A stretch of DNA of 64,000 bases from Fibrobacter sp. (GTDB lineage Bacteria > Fibrobacterota > Fibrobacteria > Fibrobacterales > Fibrobacteraceae), in contig JAKSIG010000006.1 in the NCBI GenBank assembly GCA_024398955.1, positions 1 through 64,000 on the forward strand, given 5' to 3'. Shown piece by piece: positions 26,311 through 34,509 of the stretch. Positions within the stretch are counted from its first letter, which is position 1; each line of letters starts with the position of its first letter. The position numbers and the translations under genes were made by a program. The notes beneath the pieces are model-generated. The model was not told the DNA's origin. It did not search any database and was given only the letters and a program-made list of their open reading frames with translations.

Positions 26311-26337
26311 GTTAGTTAACGATTTCGTTAACAACTA
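26311..26337. promoter_or_regulatory. GTTAAC inverted-repeat site 2
   Basis: AGTTAACG-ATTT-CGTTAACAACT: again paired GTTAAC cores 12 bp apart. Together with site 1 it lies in a gap between converging genes, an odd place for operators. The pair could be a tandem binding array or part of a hairpin structure. Confidence 0.45.
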
Positions 26338-26363
26338 CCTGAAACTTTGTAACAGACATGTCT

Positions 26364-26394
26364 AAAAAGAGACTTGCTGACACAGACTCTTTTA
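26364..26394. terminator. Weak terminator-like hairpin
   Basis: AAAAGAG / CTCTTTT with a 15-base loop between the converging regulator and MBL genes. The stem is short, so this is tentative. Confidence 0.4.
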
Positions 26395-27054
26395 GTAGTT
26401 GAATTTTTCATCTTCGATTGTTGTGCTGGGCCCATGGCCTGGCAATACAATTGTTTCTGCAGGTAGTGCCAGCAATTTTTGTTTGATTCCCGTAACTAGG
26501 GCGTTGTCGTCACCGCCAAAGAGATCGGAGCGTCCCCGGCTTCCGGCAAACAGGATATCTCCGGAAAATAGAAGCGGGGCGGAAACGCTCTTTCCGTTTC
26601 CGATGTCAATGGCAGTTTTTTCGCTGAAGAACGCTACGCCACCTGGGGAATGACCTGCAACATGAAGTACATGAAGTTTAATGCCCGGAACTTCAATGGA
26701 GTCGCCTTCTGCAATGTAATCGCCCAGAGCAGGGGCGGGGTCGTCAAAAGGTAATCCATACATACTGCTTTGTTCTTCCTGCAAATCCAGTAGAAATTCG
26801 TCTTCCTGGTGGGCTTCTGCCTTTACTCCGTAGGTGCGTTCTACGAAGGCGTTGCCCAACACATGATCCAAGTGCAGGTGGGTATTCAGTACGCGGCGTA
26901 CCGTCAGGTGGTTGTCTGTAATGTATTTTGACAGGGCGTCCTGTTCCAGACCATTGGAAACGCTGGGGTCGATAAGGATTGCATCGCCTGCATCATTGCT
27001 CAGAACGAAGGCGTTTACGCCAAAGGGATTAAATGCGAAATGCTGTAACTTCAT
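26392..27054 (-). CDS. MBL-fold metallohydrolase (glyoxalase II-like)
   Basis: 220 residues, cytoplasmic. The zinc motif THLHLDH, the downstream GHSPGG, the bridging Asp in LLFSGDILFAG and the final PGHGPST make up the binuclear site of the metallo-beta-lactamase fold. The sequence is closest in style to hydroxyacylglutathione hydrolase-like hydrolases; the substrate cannot be told. It is monocistronic with a TTTTATATTTTTG promoter-like stretch ahead of the start. Confidence 0.9.
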   Translation of the reverse strand: MKLQHFAFNPFGVNAFVLSNDAGDAILIDPSVSNGLEQDALSKYITDNHLTVRRVLNTHLHLDHVLGNAFVERTYGVKAEAHQEDEFLLDLQEEQSSMYGLPFDDPAPALGDYIAEGDSIEVPGIKLHVLHVAGHSPGGVAFFSEKTAIDIGNGKSVSAPLLFSGDILFAGSRGRSDLFGGDDNALVTGIKQKLLALPAETIVLPGHGPSTTIEDEKFNY

Positions 27055-27094
27055 AAAGTCAAAAATATAAAAGTGAACTGTCTTAATGTGGAAT

Positions 27095-28852
27095 TTAACT
27101 GCGGACGACTTGATAAATTGCAGCTTCTAGGGGTCGTAATTTCCCGAGGGACGCGTTGCCATAGCTGCTTGCCTGCAGATTGAGTTCGCAGCCGTGCGCT
27201 CCGCAGGATCCGCCTAGTTGCTTGCAGTCGTAGAGAACGTCGCTGTCAGTCAGGTTTACAAGAACGAGAATGTCGTTGGAAATTTCGCCCTGAGACGGAT
27301 GAACGTCGTCATGAATTACGCAACGCTTGAAAATAAAGACGCGCGGGTCGCTTTCTAGCAGTGGTGTGAACGCTCCCGCAGTCAGGGCGGTAAAGCTGTT
27401 GCGATTTTCGATCAGCCTTTTATACCAGTTTAAGACTGAATTTTTGTCATTACCTTCGTCGGCAACATTTATGCCGCTGAAATTCTCATTTAGCGATAGC
27501 CAGGGCTTTCCGCTGGTAAAGCCTGCGTTTTTGCTGGCGTCCCACTGCATTGGGGTGCGGGAATTGTCACGGCTGAAACGATTGACGCATTCCATGGCCT
27601 GCTGGTGACTGAACCCTTCGCTCAATGCGAACTTGTACTGCGCCTTGGAATTGACTTCGTCATACTTGTCGATGGAATCCCATTCCACGTTTGTCATGCC
27701 GATTTCCTGCCCCTGGTAAATGAAGGGCGTTCCCCTGAGGGTCAGGAGCAATGTGGCGATTGCCTTTTCTGCAAGCACTCGCTTGGTGGGATCCTTGGCG
27801 ATGGAGTCGTCAAAAAAGTTGCTGGCGCATCTGGGCTTGTCGTGATTCTCGAAGAAGATGGGGTACCAGCCGTTTGTTGCAGTTGCCCACTGGCTTGCGA
27901 CGAGGGCCTTCTTGAAATCCGTCATGGAGAACTGTGTGGGCTTGCACCAGAGTTCCACATCGTGAATGTGTCCGAATTCAAAGAGCATGTCGAATGCTCC
28001 CTGTTTACCTACCCAGAATTTTAAATCGTCGGGCCCGACGCCGTTGGCCTCGGCGACAGTAAACACGTTCTTACCTTCGGTAACGTTCTTCTTGAATTCG
28101 TAAAGAAAGTCCAGGATGCCGTCGGTGTTTACAGTCATGGTGTGGATGCTGACCATTCCATCTTTTGCGTCGGGCTTTCCGCTCTTAAAATCTGCAGGTT
28201 TCTTGATGTAGGGAATGGCGTCAATTCTGAAGCCGCCTACGCCTTTCTCAATCCAGAAGTTGGCGATGTCGTAAAGAGCCTTTCTGACATCTGGATTTTC
28301 CCAGTTCAGGTCGGGCTGTTGCTTTGCAAAAGTGTGCAGGTAGAATTGCTTACGCTCCTCGCACCATTCCCAGGCGGAACCGCCGAAAATGCCACGCCAG
28401 TTGTTGGGTTCTACATTTTTGCCGTTGGATTCTGATTTGTCTGCGATGGAGTCCCGCCAGATGTACCAATCACTTTTGGAATTGTTGCGACTGCTTCTGG
28501 ATTCCTTGAACCATTGGCATTCTTCGGAAGTGTGGTTGAATACAAGATCCATCACAATCTTGATGTTGCGCTTGCCTGCCTCGGCGATGAGACGCTCCAT
28601 GTCTTCCATGGTGCCGTACAGCGGATTGATTTCGTAGAAGTTGGAGACGTCGTAGCCGTTGTCTACCATGGGGGAGGCGTACACCGGAGTCAGCCAGATG
28701 GCGCCTACGTTCAGGGACTTTAGGTAATCCAGACGACTTGTAATTCCGTTGATGTCGCCAACGCCGTCGCCGTTGGAATCCTGGAAACTGCTGGGGTAAA
28801 TTTCATAGGCGATGGTTCGTTTCCACCATTCGCTGTTCTGGTTTTTCTGCAT
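27095..28852 (-). CDS. GH13 alpha-glucosidase (oligo-1,6-glucosidase-like)
   Basis: 585 residues, no signal peptide, so cytoplasmic. GH13 conserved regions are DLVFNHTS, GFRIDAIPYI (nucleophile Asp), FTVAEANG (acid/base Glu) and FFENHDKPR (transition-state Asp). The N-terminal WWKRTIAYEIYPSSFQDSNG and GAIWLTPVYASPM match the oligo-1,6-glucosidase/alpha-glucosidase subfamilies. It would release glucose from maltose- or isomaltose-type oligosaccharides, such as glycogen or starch fragments. The GntR/LacI-type regulator nearby is a candidate controller. Exact linkage specificity is not deducible by eye. Confidence 0.92.
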   Translation of the reverse strand: MQKNQNSEWWKRTIAYEIYPSSFQDSNGDGVGDINGITSRLDYLKSLNVGAIWLTPVYASPMVDNGYDVSNFYEINPLYGTMEDMERLIAEAGKRNIKIVMDLVFNHTSEECQWFKESRSSRNNSKSDWYIWRDSIADKSESNGKNVEPNNWRGIFGGSAWEWCEERKQFYLHTFAKQQPDLNWENPDVRKALYDIANFWIEKGVGGFRIDAIPYIKKPADFKSGKPDAKDGMVSIHTMTVNTDGILDFLYEFKKNVTEGKNVFTVAEANGVGPDDLKFWVGKQGAFDMLFEFGHIHDVELWCKPTQFSMTDFKKALVASQWATATNGWYPIFFENHDKPRCASNFFDDSIAKDPTKRVLAEKAIATLLLTLRGTPFIYQGQEIGMTNVEWDSIDKYDEVNSKAQYKFALSEGFSHQQAMECVNRFSRDNSRTPMQWDASKNAGFTSGKPWLSLNENFSGINVADEGNDKNSVLNWYKRLIENRNSFTALTAGAFTPLLESDPRVFIFKRCVIHDDVHPSQGEISNDILVLVNLTDSDVLYDCKQLGGSCGAHGCELNLQASSYGNASLGKLRPLEAAIYQVVRS

Positions 28853-28890
28853 ACAATAAAAATAACATTTTAAAGACAGCTTCTCGCTCC

Positions 28891-28904
28891 TTTTTTGCTA
28901 TACT
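28891..28904 (+). promoter_or_regulatory. Promoter candidate for the alpha/beta hydrolase
   Basis: TTTTTTGC followed by TATACT, then AAGGAG, 20 bp before the ATG. The untranslated leader would be very short. Confidence 0.5.
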
Positions 28905-28923
28905 TAAAATCAAGGAGACCCTT

Positions 28924-29733
28924 ATGCCAGATATGATTCAGAGCGTCAAGACAGACAAGTTTGAAATGCCATACGCCAAGTTTGGCGAGGGCCCAAAGAC
29001 CTTGTTAATAATTCCAGGCTTGTCCCTAAAGAATGTCCTGAATTCTGCCGCCTCCGTTGAAGTCTCCTATAAGATGTTCAAGCAGGATTACACCTGCTAT
29101 CTTTTTGACAGGATTAAGGATGCTCCCGAAGGTTACACCATTTCGCAGATGGCAGAAGACCTTGCGGAAACGCTCCAGATTCTTGGTATAAGGAATGCAG
29201 ATGTATTTGGAACGTCTCAAGGAGGCATGGTGGCTCAGTATATGGCCATCAGCCATCCGGAACTGTTTCATAAGCTTGTACTGGCTTCGTCTTCTTCCCG
29301 CGCCGAGCCTCAGCAGGTCAAGTGTATCGGCGGCTGGTCCATCATGGCTCGCGAAGGCCGTGCCGAAGAACTGGTGGATTCCTTCATCGACAACTGCTTT
29401 ACAGAAAAGTTTGTGGCACGCTGGCGTAAGGTCCTTCTCAAGATGAATTCCGGAGCCACTCCTGAAGAGCTTCACCGCTTCGCCATCATGTCTGCTGCCT
29501 GCCAGGGCGTAGATACTTACGATGACCTGGGTAAGATCAAGTGCCCCGTCTACGTCATCGGCGCAGAAAATGATACCGTGGTTACAGGCGTCGCTTCTGA
29601 AAAGATTGCGGCAAAGTTGCAGGCGGAAAACGTTCCCTGCGAATTCTTTATGTACAAAGAAATGAGCCACGCCGTTTACGACGAGGCTCCTGATTACAAA
29701 CAGCGAATTCTGGACTTTTTTGGCCGCGAATAA
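28924..29733 (+). CDS. Alpha/beta-fold hydrolase
   Basis: 269 residues, cytoplasmic. The nucleophile elbow is GTSQGG (Ser near residue 98), the acid is the Asp in VIGAENDTVV, and the His is in EMSHAVYDEAPDY. An oxyanion stretch LLIIPGLSLKN is near the N-terminus. It is an esterase, lipase or thioesterase-like enzyme; the substrate is unknown. It is monocistronic, and faces psuG tail to tail. Confidence 0.9.
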   Translation: MPDMIQSVKTDKFEMPYAKFGEGPKTLLIIPGLSLKNVLNSAASVEVSYKMFKQDYTCYLFDRIKDAPEGYTISQMAEDLAETLQILGIRNADVFGTSQGGMVAQYMAISHPELFHKLVLASSSSRAEPQQVKCIGGWSIMAREGRAEELVDSFIDNCFTEKFVARWRKVLLKMNSGATPEELHRFAIMSAACQGVDTYDDLGKIKCPVYVIGAENDTVVTGVASEKIAAKLQAENVPCEFFMYKEMSHAVYDEAPDYKQRILDFFGRE

Positions 29734-29755
29734 GTTGCAGCCTTAAATCTTAGGG

Positions 29756-30673
29756 TTAGCCTAAGGCCACTGCAATTTTTGCTGCCAGTTCTGCATTGCT
29801 CAAACGCAACTGCTTCTGGGCTTCGACACTTTCGTTGCCCATGATGTTCTTTACGTAACGCAGTAGGTAGGGTGTGATTTCCTTGCCCTTGATGTTATCC
29901 CACTTGGCTTCGTTTACGGCCTTGTCGATGGCGCGATTCATTTCGGATGCATTCACGGCATACTCTTCGGGAATGGGATTGGTTACCAGCAGACCGCCTT
30001 CCAGTTTCAGGGCTTTTTTGGCGGCAAAGGCGCGGGCAATTACATCTACGTCGTCAACGCGGTAGTCCACATCAAAGTCGCTTTCTCTGGCCATGTAGGC
30101 GGGAAGCTTGTCGGTCTTGTAGCCGATTACGGGAATGCTCTTGGTCTCGAGATATTCCAGAGTCAGGCCCAAGTCAAGAATGGATTTTGCACCGGAACAG
30201 ACGCAGACCACATTACTTACGGCAAGTTCTTCCAGGTCGGCTGAAATGTCCATGGTGGTTTCGGCTCCGCGGTGAACGCCACCGATGCCACCGCCGGCAA
30301 TAACCTTGATCCCGATAAGGTTGGCAATCAGCATGGTAGCAGCAATGGTCATTACGGCATTCTGCTTTTGGGCGATAAGCATGGGAATGTCCTTGCGGGA
30401 GGCCTTGTACAGATTTCCCTGCTGCTTGGCAAATTCCTCGATTTCCTCGTCGGAAAGACCCACCTTGATGCGGCCTTCCTTAATGACGATATGTGCGGGA
30501 ATGGCTCCCAGTTCGCGAACGCGACTGGCCAGATGCTTGATGGTCTTGAAATTTTCGGGATAAGGGATGCCGTCGAAGGCGCCTGCGGATTCCAGGGCAA
30601 CAATGGCAATGCCTTTTTCAAGAGCTTCTTTTGCATCGGGTTCAAAATCAATGGGGGCGTTGAAATGTGTCAT
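29756..30673 (-). CDS. psuG: Pseudouridine-5'-phosphate glycosidase
   Basis: 305 residues. AIVALESAGAFDGIPYPEN, GGGIGGVHRGAETTMDISADL, VCSGAKSILDLGLTLEYLET and the GYKTDKLPAYM region match PsuG. It reversibly splits pseudouridine 5'-phosphate into uracil and ribose 5-phosphate. ATG at 30673 has GGAGTC upstream (AAAGGAGTCATA) and fits the family start. No PsuK kinase gene is adjacent, so pseudouridine phosphorylation must be encoded elsewhere. Confidence 0.93.
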   Translation of the reverse strand: MTHFNAPIDFEPDAKEALEKGIAIVALESAGAFDGIPYPENFKTIKHLASRVRELGAIPAHIVIKEGRIKVGLSDEEIEEFAKQQGNLYKASRKDIPMLIAQKQNAVMTIAATMLIANLIGIKVIAGGGIGGVHRGAETTMDISADLEELAVSNVVCVCSGAKSILDLGLTLEYLETKSIPVIGYKTDKLPAYMARESDFDVDYRVDDVDVIARAFAAKKALKLEGGLLVTNPIPEEYAVNASEMNRAIDKAVNEAKWDNIKGKEITPYLLRYVKNIMGNESVEAQKQLRLSNAELAAKIAVALG

Positions 30674-30703
30674 TATGACTCCTTTTATACGCCCCAAAGA
30701 TAA

Positions 30704-33124
30704 TTAAAATCCCATACGTCTTCCGCTTGGATCATCCTTAAGGGAGACTTCCTTCTTTAGTTCTGTCATGATGACTTGCGGATTGATTTCGCTGTCGTCA
30801 TAGAATCGCAACTGCCCGTATACAGCGTTAAAGTCGCCAGGAGCAAGACTTGAGATGTTGCGGGCTTCGTCAGGACATGCAACCTTCGGAAAGAAGATGT
30901 TCCACACTTGTGGAATCGCTTCTGGCTTCAGGTAGTTGAATTTTACCTTCAGGGCGAATCGACGTCGTGATGCCTGGTCCAGGTTGTCGTTGAAGTTGGT
31001 CGCTGCAACGAAGATGCCCTTGAAGTTTTCCATGTTGGTAAGGATTTCGTTTACCTGCGAAACTTCCCAACTGCGGGACGCCCCACGTCGATCGCGAATC
31101 AGGCTGTCGGCTTCGTCTAAAAATAGAATCGCCTGCTGGTCCTCTGCCTCCTTGAACATCTGGCGGATGTTCTTTTCGGATTCGCCGACATACTTGTCCA
31201 GCAAATCGCTTGCCCTTTTGACAATTAGCGGACGGTTCAGTTCCCGTGCGATGTGTCGGGCGAATTCCGTCTTTCCTGTACCGGGTGCGCCATACAACAG
31301 AACGCAAAGAGAATCTCCGCGGTCTTCCTCTGTAAAAGTTTTCCATTTTTCGTCATAGCCATGGAGAACCTTATTCATTTTTCCCATGTCTATGTCGGTG
31401 TTCAACGCGTCTAGGGAATACTTGGGTGCATGGGAGTCTGTATCCTTATTGACATACTCCAGATCTAGTCCCAAAAGTTCAGCCTGGGCCCTGGTCATCT
31501 GCTGCACGATGTCCTTTGCGCTGATTTTACAGCCTGATTTTTTTAAGGCTTTTGCCGTTCTGATTGCCTGTGTGATTCCTCCGGCTGTTACTGGAATCTG
31601 GGCTGAAAGTTTTTTGACTGTTTCGTCGTCCAGTAGCCTGCTTGCACGTTGTGCCTTGATGATGGAATCCCACACGTCCTTGCGTTGTTCTGCTGAAAGA
31701 CGCTCAAATTTCATGGAAAAATCAAAACGTCTCAGAGAGCTGTTTTCAATAAGGTCTATGTTGTTGGAAATCCAGATAATTGGCATTTCCAGTTCTTCTA
31801 GAAAGTAATTTAGCACCCCCTTTTCGCAACTGTTAAGAATGATGTCGGATTCGTCTACAAGTAGAATGGCGTTGTCCTTGCTGAACATAAAGTTTGCAAG
31901 CGCGATGGCGCACATCTTTTCGTGAATGGTATTGCTGAGAGCGTTATCCTTGTGCTCGCCGGCGGTCATCATGTTTGTAATGATCAGCTTCCTATTAAGC
32001 TTGCTAGCAAGAGCCTTAGAAAGCTCGGTCTTGCCAGAACCTTCGACTCCGTAAAGAAATATATTGAGCGGAGTTCCCTTTTTATGATGGCGGATCATTT
32101 CTAACAGGAGAGATGCATTGGGATTGTTCCCTTGAAGCTGATCGAAGGGGATGGCGGCGCCTTCGTAAACGGAGTAATAATTGTCGCAATAATTCTTGCC
32201 TGCGCAACCATCAAGATAGAGTGTGATGCTCTTTAATGGATTCAGTTCATTGTCTAGAATCATCATTCGACGGAGTGTTCCTTCTTCTCCGAGAATTTCG
32301 TCTATCTGGCTGCTTGATGCTCCATAAATTTCATTGAATAGCCAAGGGGTGTTGGTGTTTCTGCGGAATCTGTTGCTGGTCAGGTATTCTAGCAGGCCAC
32401 AGAAGGCTGTCTCCTTGTACGTAAGCCATGTGAAAATAAGAAATTCCAGTTCAAGATCTTTAAGCTTGTACACCTTTTGCATGGTGCTCAATCGCTTGAC
32501 ATATGGATCGCTAGAAATGGAACATTGGGCTATAATCTTGGTGGCTTCCTGGATGAACCCCTTGATGAGGGTGTCCTTGACTGCCTTGTCGTAAATCTGC
32601 TCGCGGTCAAGATGCATTCGCACCTTTTCGACCAGCTGCCCGAGATTACCCGATTTTGAAGCTTCGTCAATTTCGCTGATGGCCTCTTCACGGTCATGGT
32701 AGGCTCTTGAATAGCATGGAGCCGAAGGTGCTGGCGGAGCTTTTCGGGGTCGAGGATGCGTCTTTGCGGAACCTGCACCTTCGTCAAATAGAAAATCGCT
32801 GAAGTCAACTTTTTCGCTGGAAATTTTTCTGGTCAGACTTTCAGTAAAAGAACTGATTTGCTTCTGGTCGTTTTTCTTGCTTTCTAGAACTTCAGCCTTG
32901 TTCTCTTTTTCCATGGTCAGGTTGACGGTTTCCATGATGCTTTTGGCTGATTCAAAGGGAAGTGCTTGCATCAGCTCGGAAGGTGCCGGGTAGTCTTTTT
33001 TCTTATTCAGGTAGCGGACCCAGTATTCAAGCGCCTTGATTTGCGGAAACTGCAGAATGGTCTTGTTGTTCTTGACAGGGGCTTTTAGTTCGGCAGCGAT
33101 GTTCTTGAAGTAATTCTTGTTCAT
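30704..33124 (-). CDS. Tandem AAA+ ATPase (CDC48-like layout), function unknown
   Basis: About 806 residues. The N-terminal 300 or so are charged, partly disordered (Pro/Ala stretch KAPPAPSAP). The first AAA+ domain has YGVEGSGKTELSKAL and ILLVDESD; the second has YGAPGTGKTEFARHI, LFLDEADS, NFNDNLDQASRRRF (arginine fingers) and resembles CDC48/ClpA-type remodelers. It likely unfolds or remodels a protein target. The start is uncertain: ATG 33124 has a weak AAGAGA site, ATG 33151 is the alternative. Longer frames would extend into the 74-bp repeat. It diverges from batA, but it is not a MoxR ATPase and need not belong with the Bat proteins. Confidence 0.85.
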   Translation of the reverse strand: MNKNYFKNIAAELKAPVKNNKTILQFPQIKALEYWVRYLNKKKDYPAPSELMQALPFESAKSIMETVNLTMEKENKAEVLESKKNDQKQISSFTESLTRKISSEKVDFSDFLFDEGAGSAKTHPRPRKAPPAPSAPCYSRAYHDREEAISEIDEASKSGNLGQLVEKVRMHLDREQIYDKAVKDTLIKGFIQEATKIIAQCSISSDPYVKRLSTMQKVYKLKDLELEFLIFTWLTYKETAFCGLLEYLTSNRFRRNTNTPWLFNEIYGASSSQIDEILGEEGTLRRMMILDNELNPLKSITLYLDGCAGKNYCDNYYSVYEGAAIPFDQLQGNNPNASLLLEMIRHHKKGTPLNIFLYGVEGSGKTELSKALASKLNRKLIITNMMTAGEHKDNALSNTIHEKMCAIALANFMFSKDNAILLVDESDIILNSCEKGVLNYFLEELEMPIIWISNNIDLIENSSLRRFDFSMKFERLSAEQRKDVWDSIIKAQRASRLLDDETVKKLSAQIPVTAGGITQAIRTAKALKKSGCKISAKDIVQQMTRAQAELLGLDLEYVNKDTDSHAPKYSLDALNTDIDMGKMNKVLHGYDEKWKTFTEEDRGDSLCVLLYGAPGTGKTEFARHIARELNRPLIVKRASDLLDKYVGESEKNIRQMFKEAEDQQAILFLDEADSLIRDRRGASRSWEVSQVNEILTNMENFKGIFVAATNFNDNLDQASRRRFALKVKFNYLKPEAIPQVWNIFFPKVACPDEARNISSLAPGDFNAVYGQLRFYDDSEINPQVIMTELKKEVSLKDDPSGRRMGF

Positions 33125-33199
33125 GGGAGTCTCTTTATTGTCCGTAGACATATCGTACCCAGCTAGGGAACTGTCTAAAAGGAAAAAGACTTTTTTTCC

Positions 33200-33347
33200 C
33201 ATAAAATACGGCGGCTCGGTCATGTCGAAAATGTGAGACATTTTCGCCGCGACACTCGCCTTGCGTATTTTTTCATAAAATACGGCGGCTCGGTCATGTC
33301 GAAAATGTGGGACATTTTCGCCGCGACACTCGCCTTGCGTATTTTTG
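33200..33347. repeat. Tandem pair of a 74-bp imperfectly palindromic element
   Basis: Two near-identical units start at 33200 and 33274. Each begins CATAAAATACGGCGGCTCGG and ends GCCTTGCGTATTTT, with GTCGAAAATGT / ACATTTTC inverted arms around GAG or GGG in the middle. The only clear internal difference is one base (GTGAGAC versus GTGGGAC), implying a recent duplication. Neither unit encodes a plausible protein. They lie between the divergent AAA+ and batA genes. Confidence 0.85.
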
Positions 33348-33353
33348 TATATT
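33341..33353 (+). promoter_or_regulatory. Promoter candidate for batA
   Basis: ATTTTTG followed by TATATT at the edge of the second 74-bp repeat unit, 41 bp before ATG 33394. The repeat may therefore supply the promoter's T-tract. Confidence 0.5.
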
Positions 33354-33393
33354 ATTCGCAGAAAGTGAAAAATTGCTGTTTTTTGGAGAATTT

Positions 33394-34497
33394 ATGGATA
33401 TTGGAGCCTATCATTTTCAGAACCCGGAGGCTTTTTGGCTTCTTTTGCTGGTTCCGGTTCTTATAGTCTCTTATATATATCGCAATCGTCGCCGTAAGAG
33501 TACAATCAAGTTCCCCGCCTTGTCTATTGCCAAAAAGGCGGTTCCCAGCCGTCGAGTTAAGTTCCGTCATATTGTGCCGGCTTTGCGCCTGGCTGCACTC
33601 TGCTGCTTTATTGTTGCTCTTGCTCGTCCCCAGAATGCCATGGAAGTCGAATATACCTCTACCGATGGCGTTGATATCATGCTGACTCTCGATGTTTCGG
33701 GATCCATGGGTACACTTGACATGCTGACCCGTACAGAGCAGTCGAAGCTTGGGGTAATGAACGCCGAACGAATACTGAAATCTGGCGCTTACTGGAAGTA
33801 CAGCCGAATGGGCTATGCACAGGAGGTAATTGCAGAGTTCATCAAGAAACGTCATAGTGACCGGATCGGTCTTTCCGCATTTGGTTCACGTGCTACTACG
33901 CAGTGTCCTTTGACTTTGGACTATGGTAGCCTGCTAGAAATCCTTGGGGCCAGCGACGAACTGGCGAAGGATTCCATTTTCTCTAGCCGTACGGCTATTG
34001 GTGATGGTCTTATGAACGCTCTTGCCCGTCTAGAAAAGTCTGAAGCGAAGTCCAAGGTGGTTGTTCTCTTGACCGACGGTAAGGATAATGCCAGCGTTAT
34101 TTCCCCGGTACGAGCTGCAGAAGTGGCTCAGTCTCTGGGAGTAAAGGTTTATACCATCGGTGTTGGCAAGCGTAGCGGTACGATTCTGGCTTTTCAGCAG
34201 AATCCGTGGACCGGTGATATTAGCTGGGGAGAACGTGAGATTACCCCCGAAGAAGGTATTGACGAAAACGTACTGAATGCCGTGGCTCAAAAGACTGGCG
34301 GTCGATTCTATCGGGCCGAAAACAAGGATGAACTGGAAAGGATTTATTCTGAAATCGATGAACTGGAAAAGACAGAAATCGAAACTATTGCCTACGCCCG
34401 TTATGCCGAAAAGTTCTACCCTTGGCTGCTGATAGGTGCCCTCCTGATTCTTTTAGAATTGCTTCTTGCCAACACTCGTTTTGTTCGCATCCCGTAA
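33394..34497 (+). CDS. batA: BatA-like von Willebrand factor A membrane protein
   Basis: 367 residues. TTGGAGAA precedes ATG 33394; the longer frame from 33307 crosses the repeat. Two N-terminal membrane helices (WLLLLVPVLIVSYIY and ALRLAALCCFIVAL) and one at the C-terminus flank a VWA domain. Its MIDAS motif is LDVSGSMG, with LLTDGKDNAS. The family belongs to aerotolerance (Bat) clusters whose role is thought to be periplasmic stress tolerance. A stretch of about 30 residues after DVSGSMG (TLDMLTRTEQSKLG...) is longer than usual and looks inserted. It is co-transcribed with batB. Confidence 0.88.
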   Translation: MDIGAYHFQNPEAFWLLLLVPVLIVSYIYRNRRRKSTIKFPALSIAKKAVPSRRVKFRHIVPALRLAALCCFIVALARPQNAMEVEYTSTDGVDIMLTLDVSGSMGTLDMLTRTEQSKLGVMNAERILKSGAYWKYSRMGYAQEVIAEFIKKRHSDRIGLSAFGSRATTQCPLTLDYGSLLEILGASDELAKDSIFSSRTAIGDGLMNALARLEKSEAKSKVVVLLTDGKDNASVISPVRAAEVAQSLGVKVYTIGVGKRSGTILAFQQNPWTGDISWGEREITPEEGIDENVLNAVAQKTGGRFYRAENKDELERIYSEIDELEKTEIETIAYARYAEKFYPWLLIGALLILLELLLANTRFVRIP

Positions 34498-34509
34498 TGG
34501 AGTCTTGCT

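Noticed and set aside
30704..33124. AAA+ gene as the MoxR partner of BatA/BatB
   Set aside because: It has two AAA+ domains, is on the opposite strand, and lacks MoxR-type sequence.
33233..33466. Small open frames beginning in the 74-bp repeat
   Set aside because: The frames are produced by the duplicated repeat and have no start signals; batA starts at 33394 with its own ribosome-binding site.
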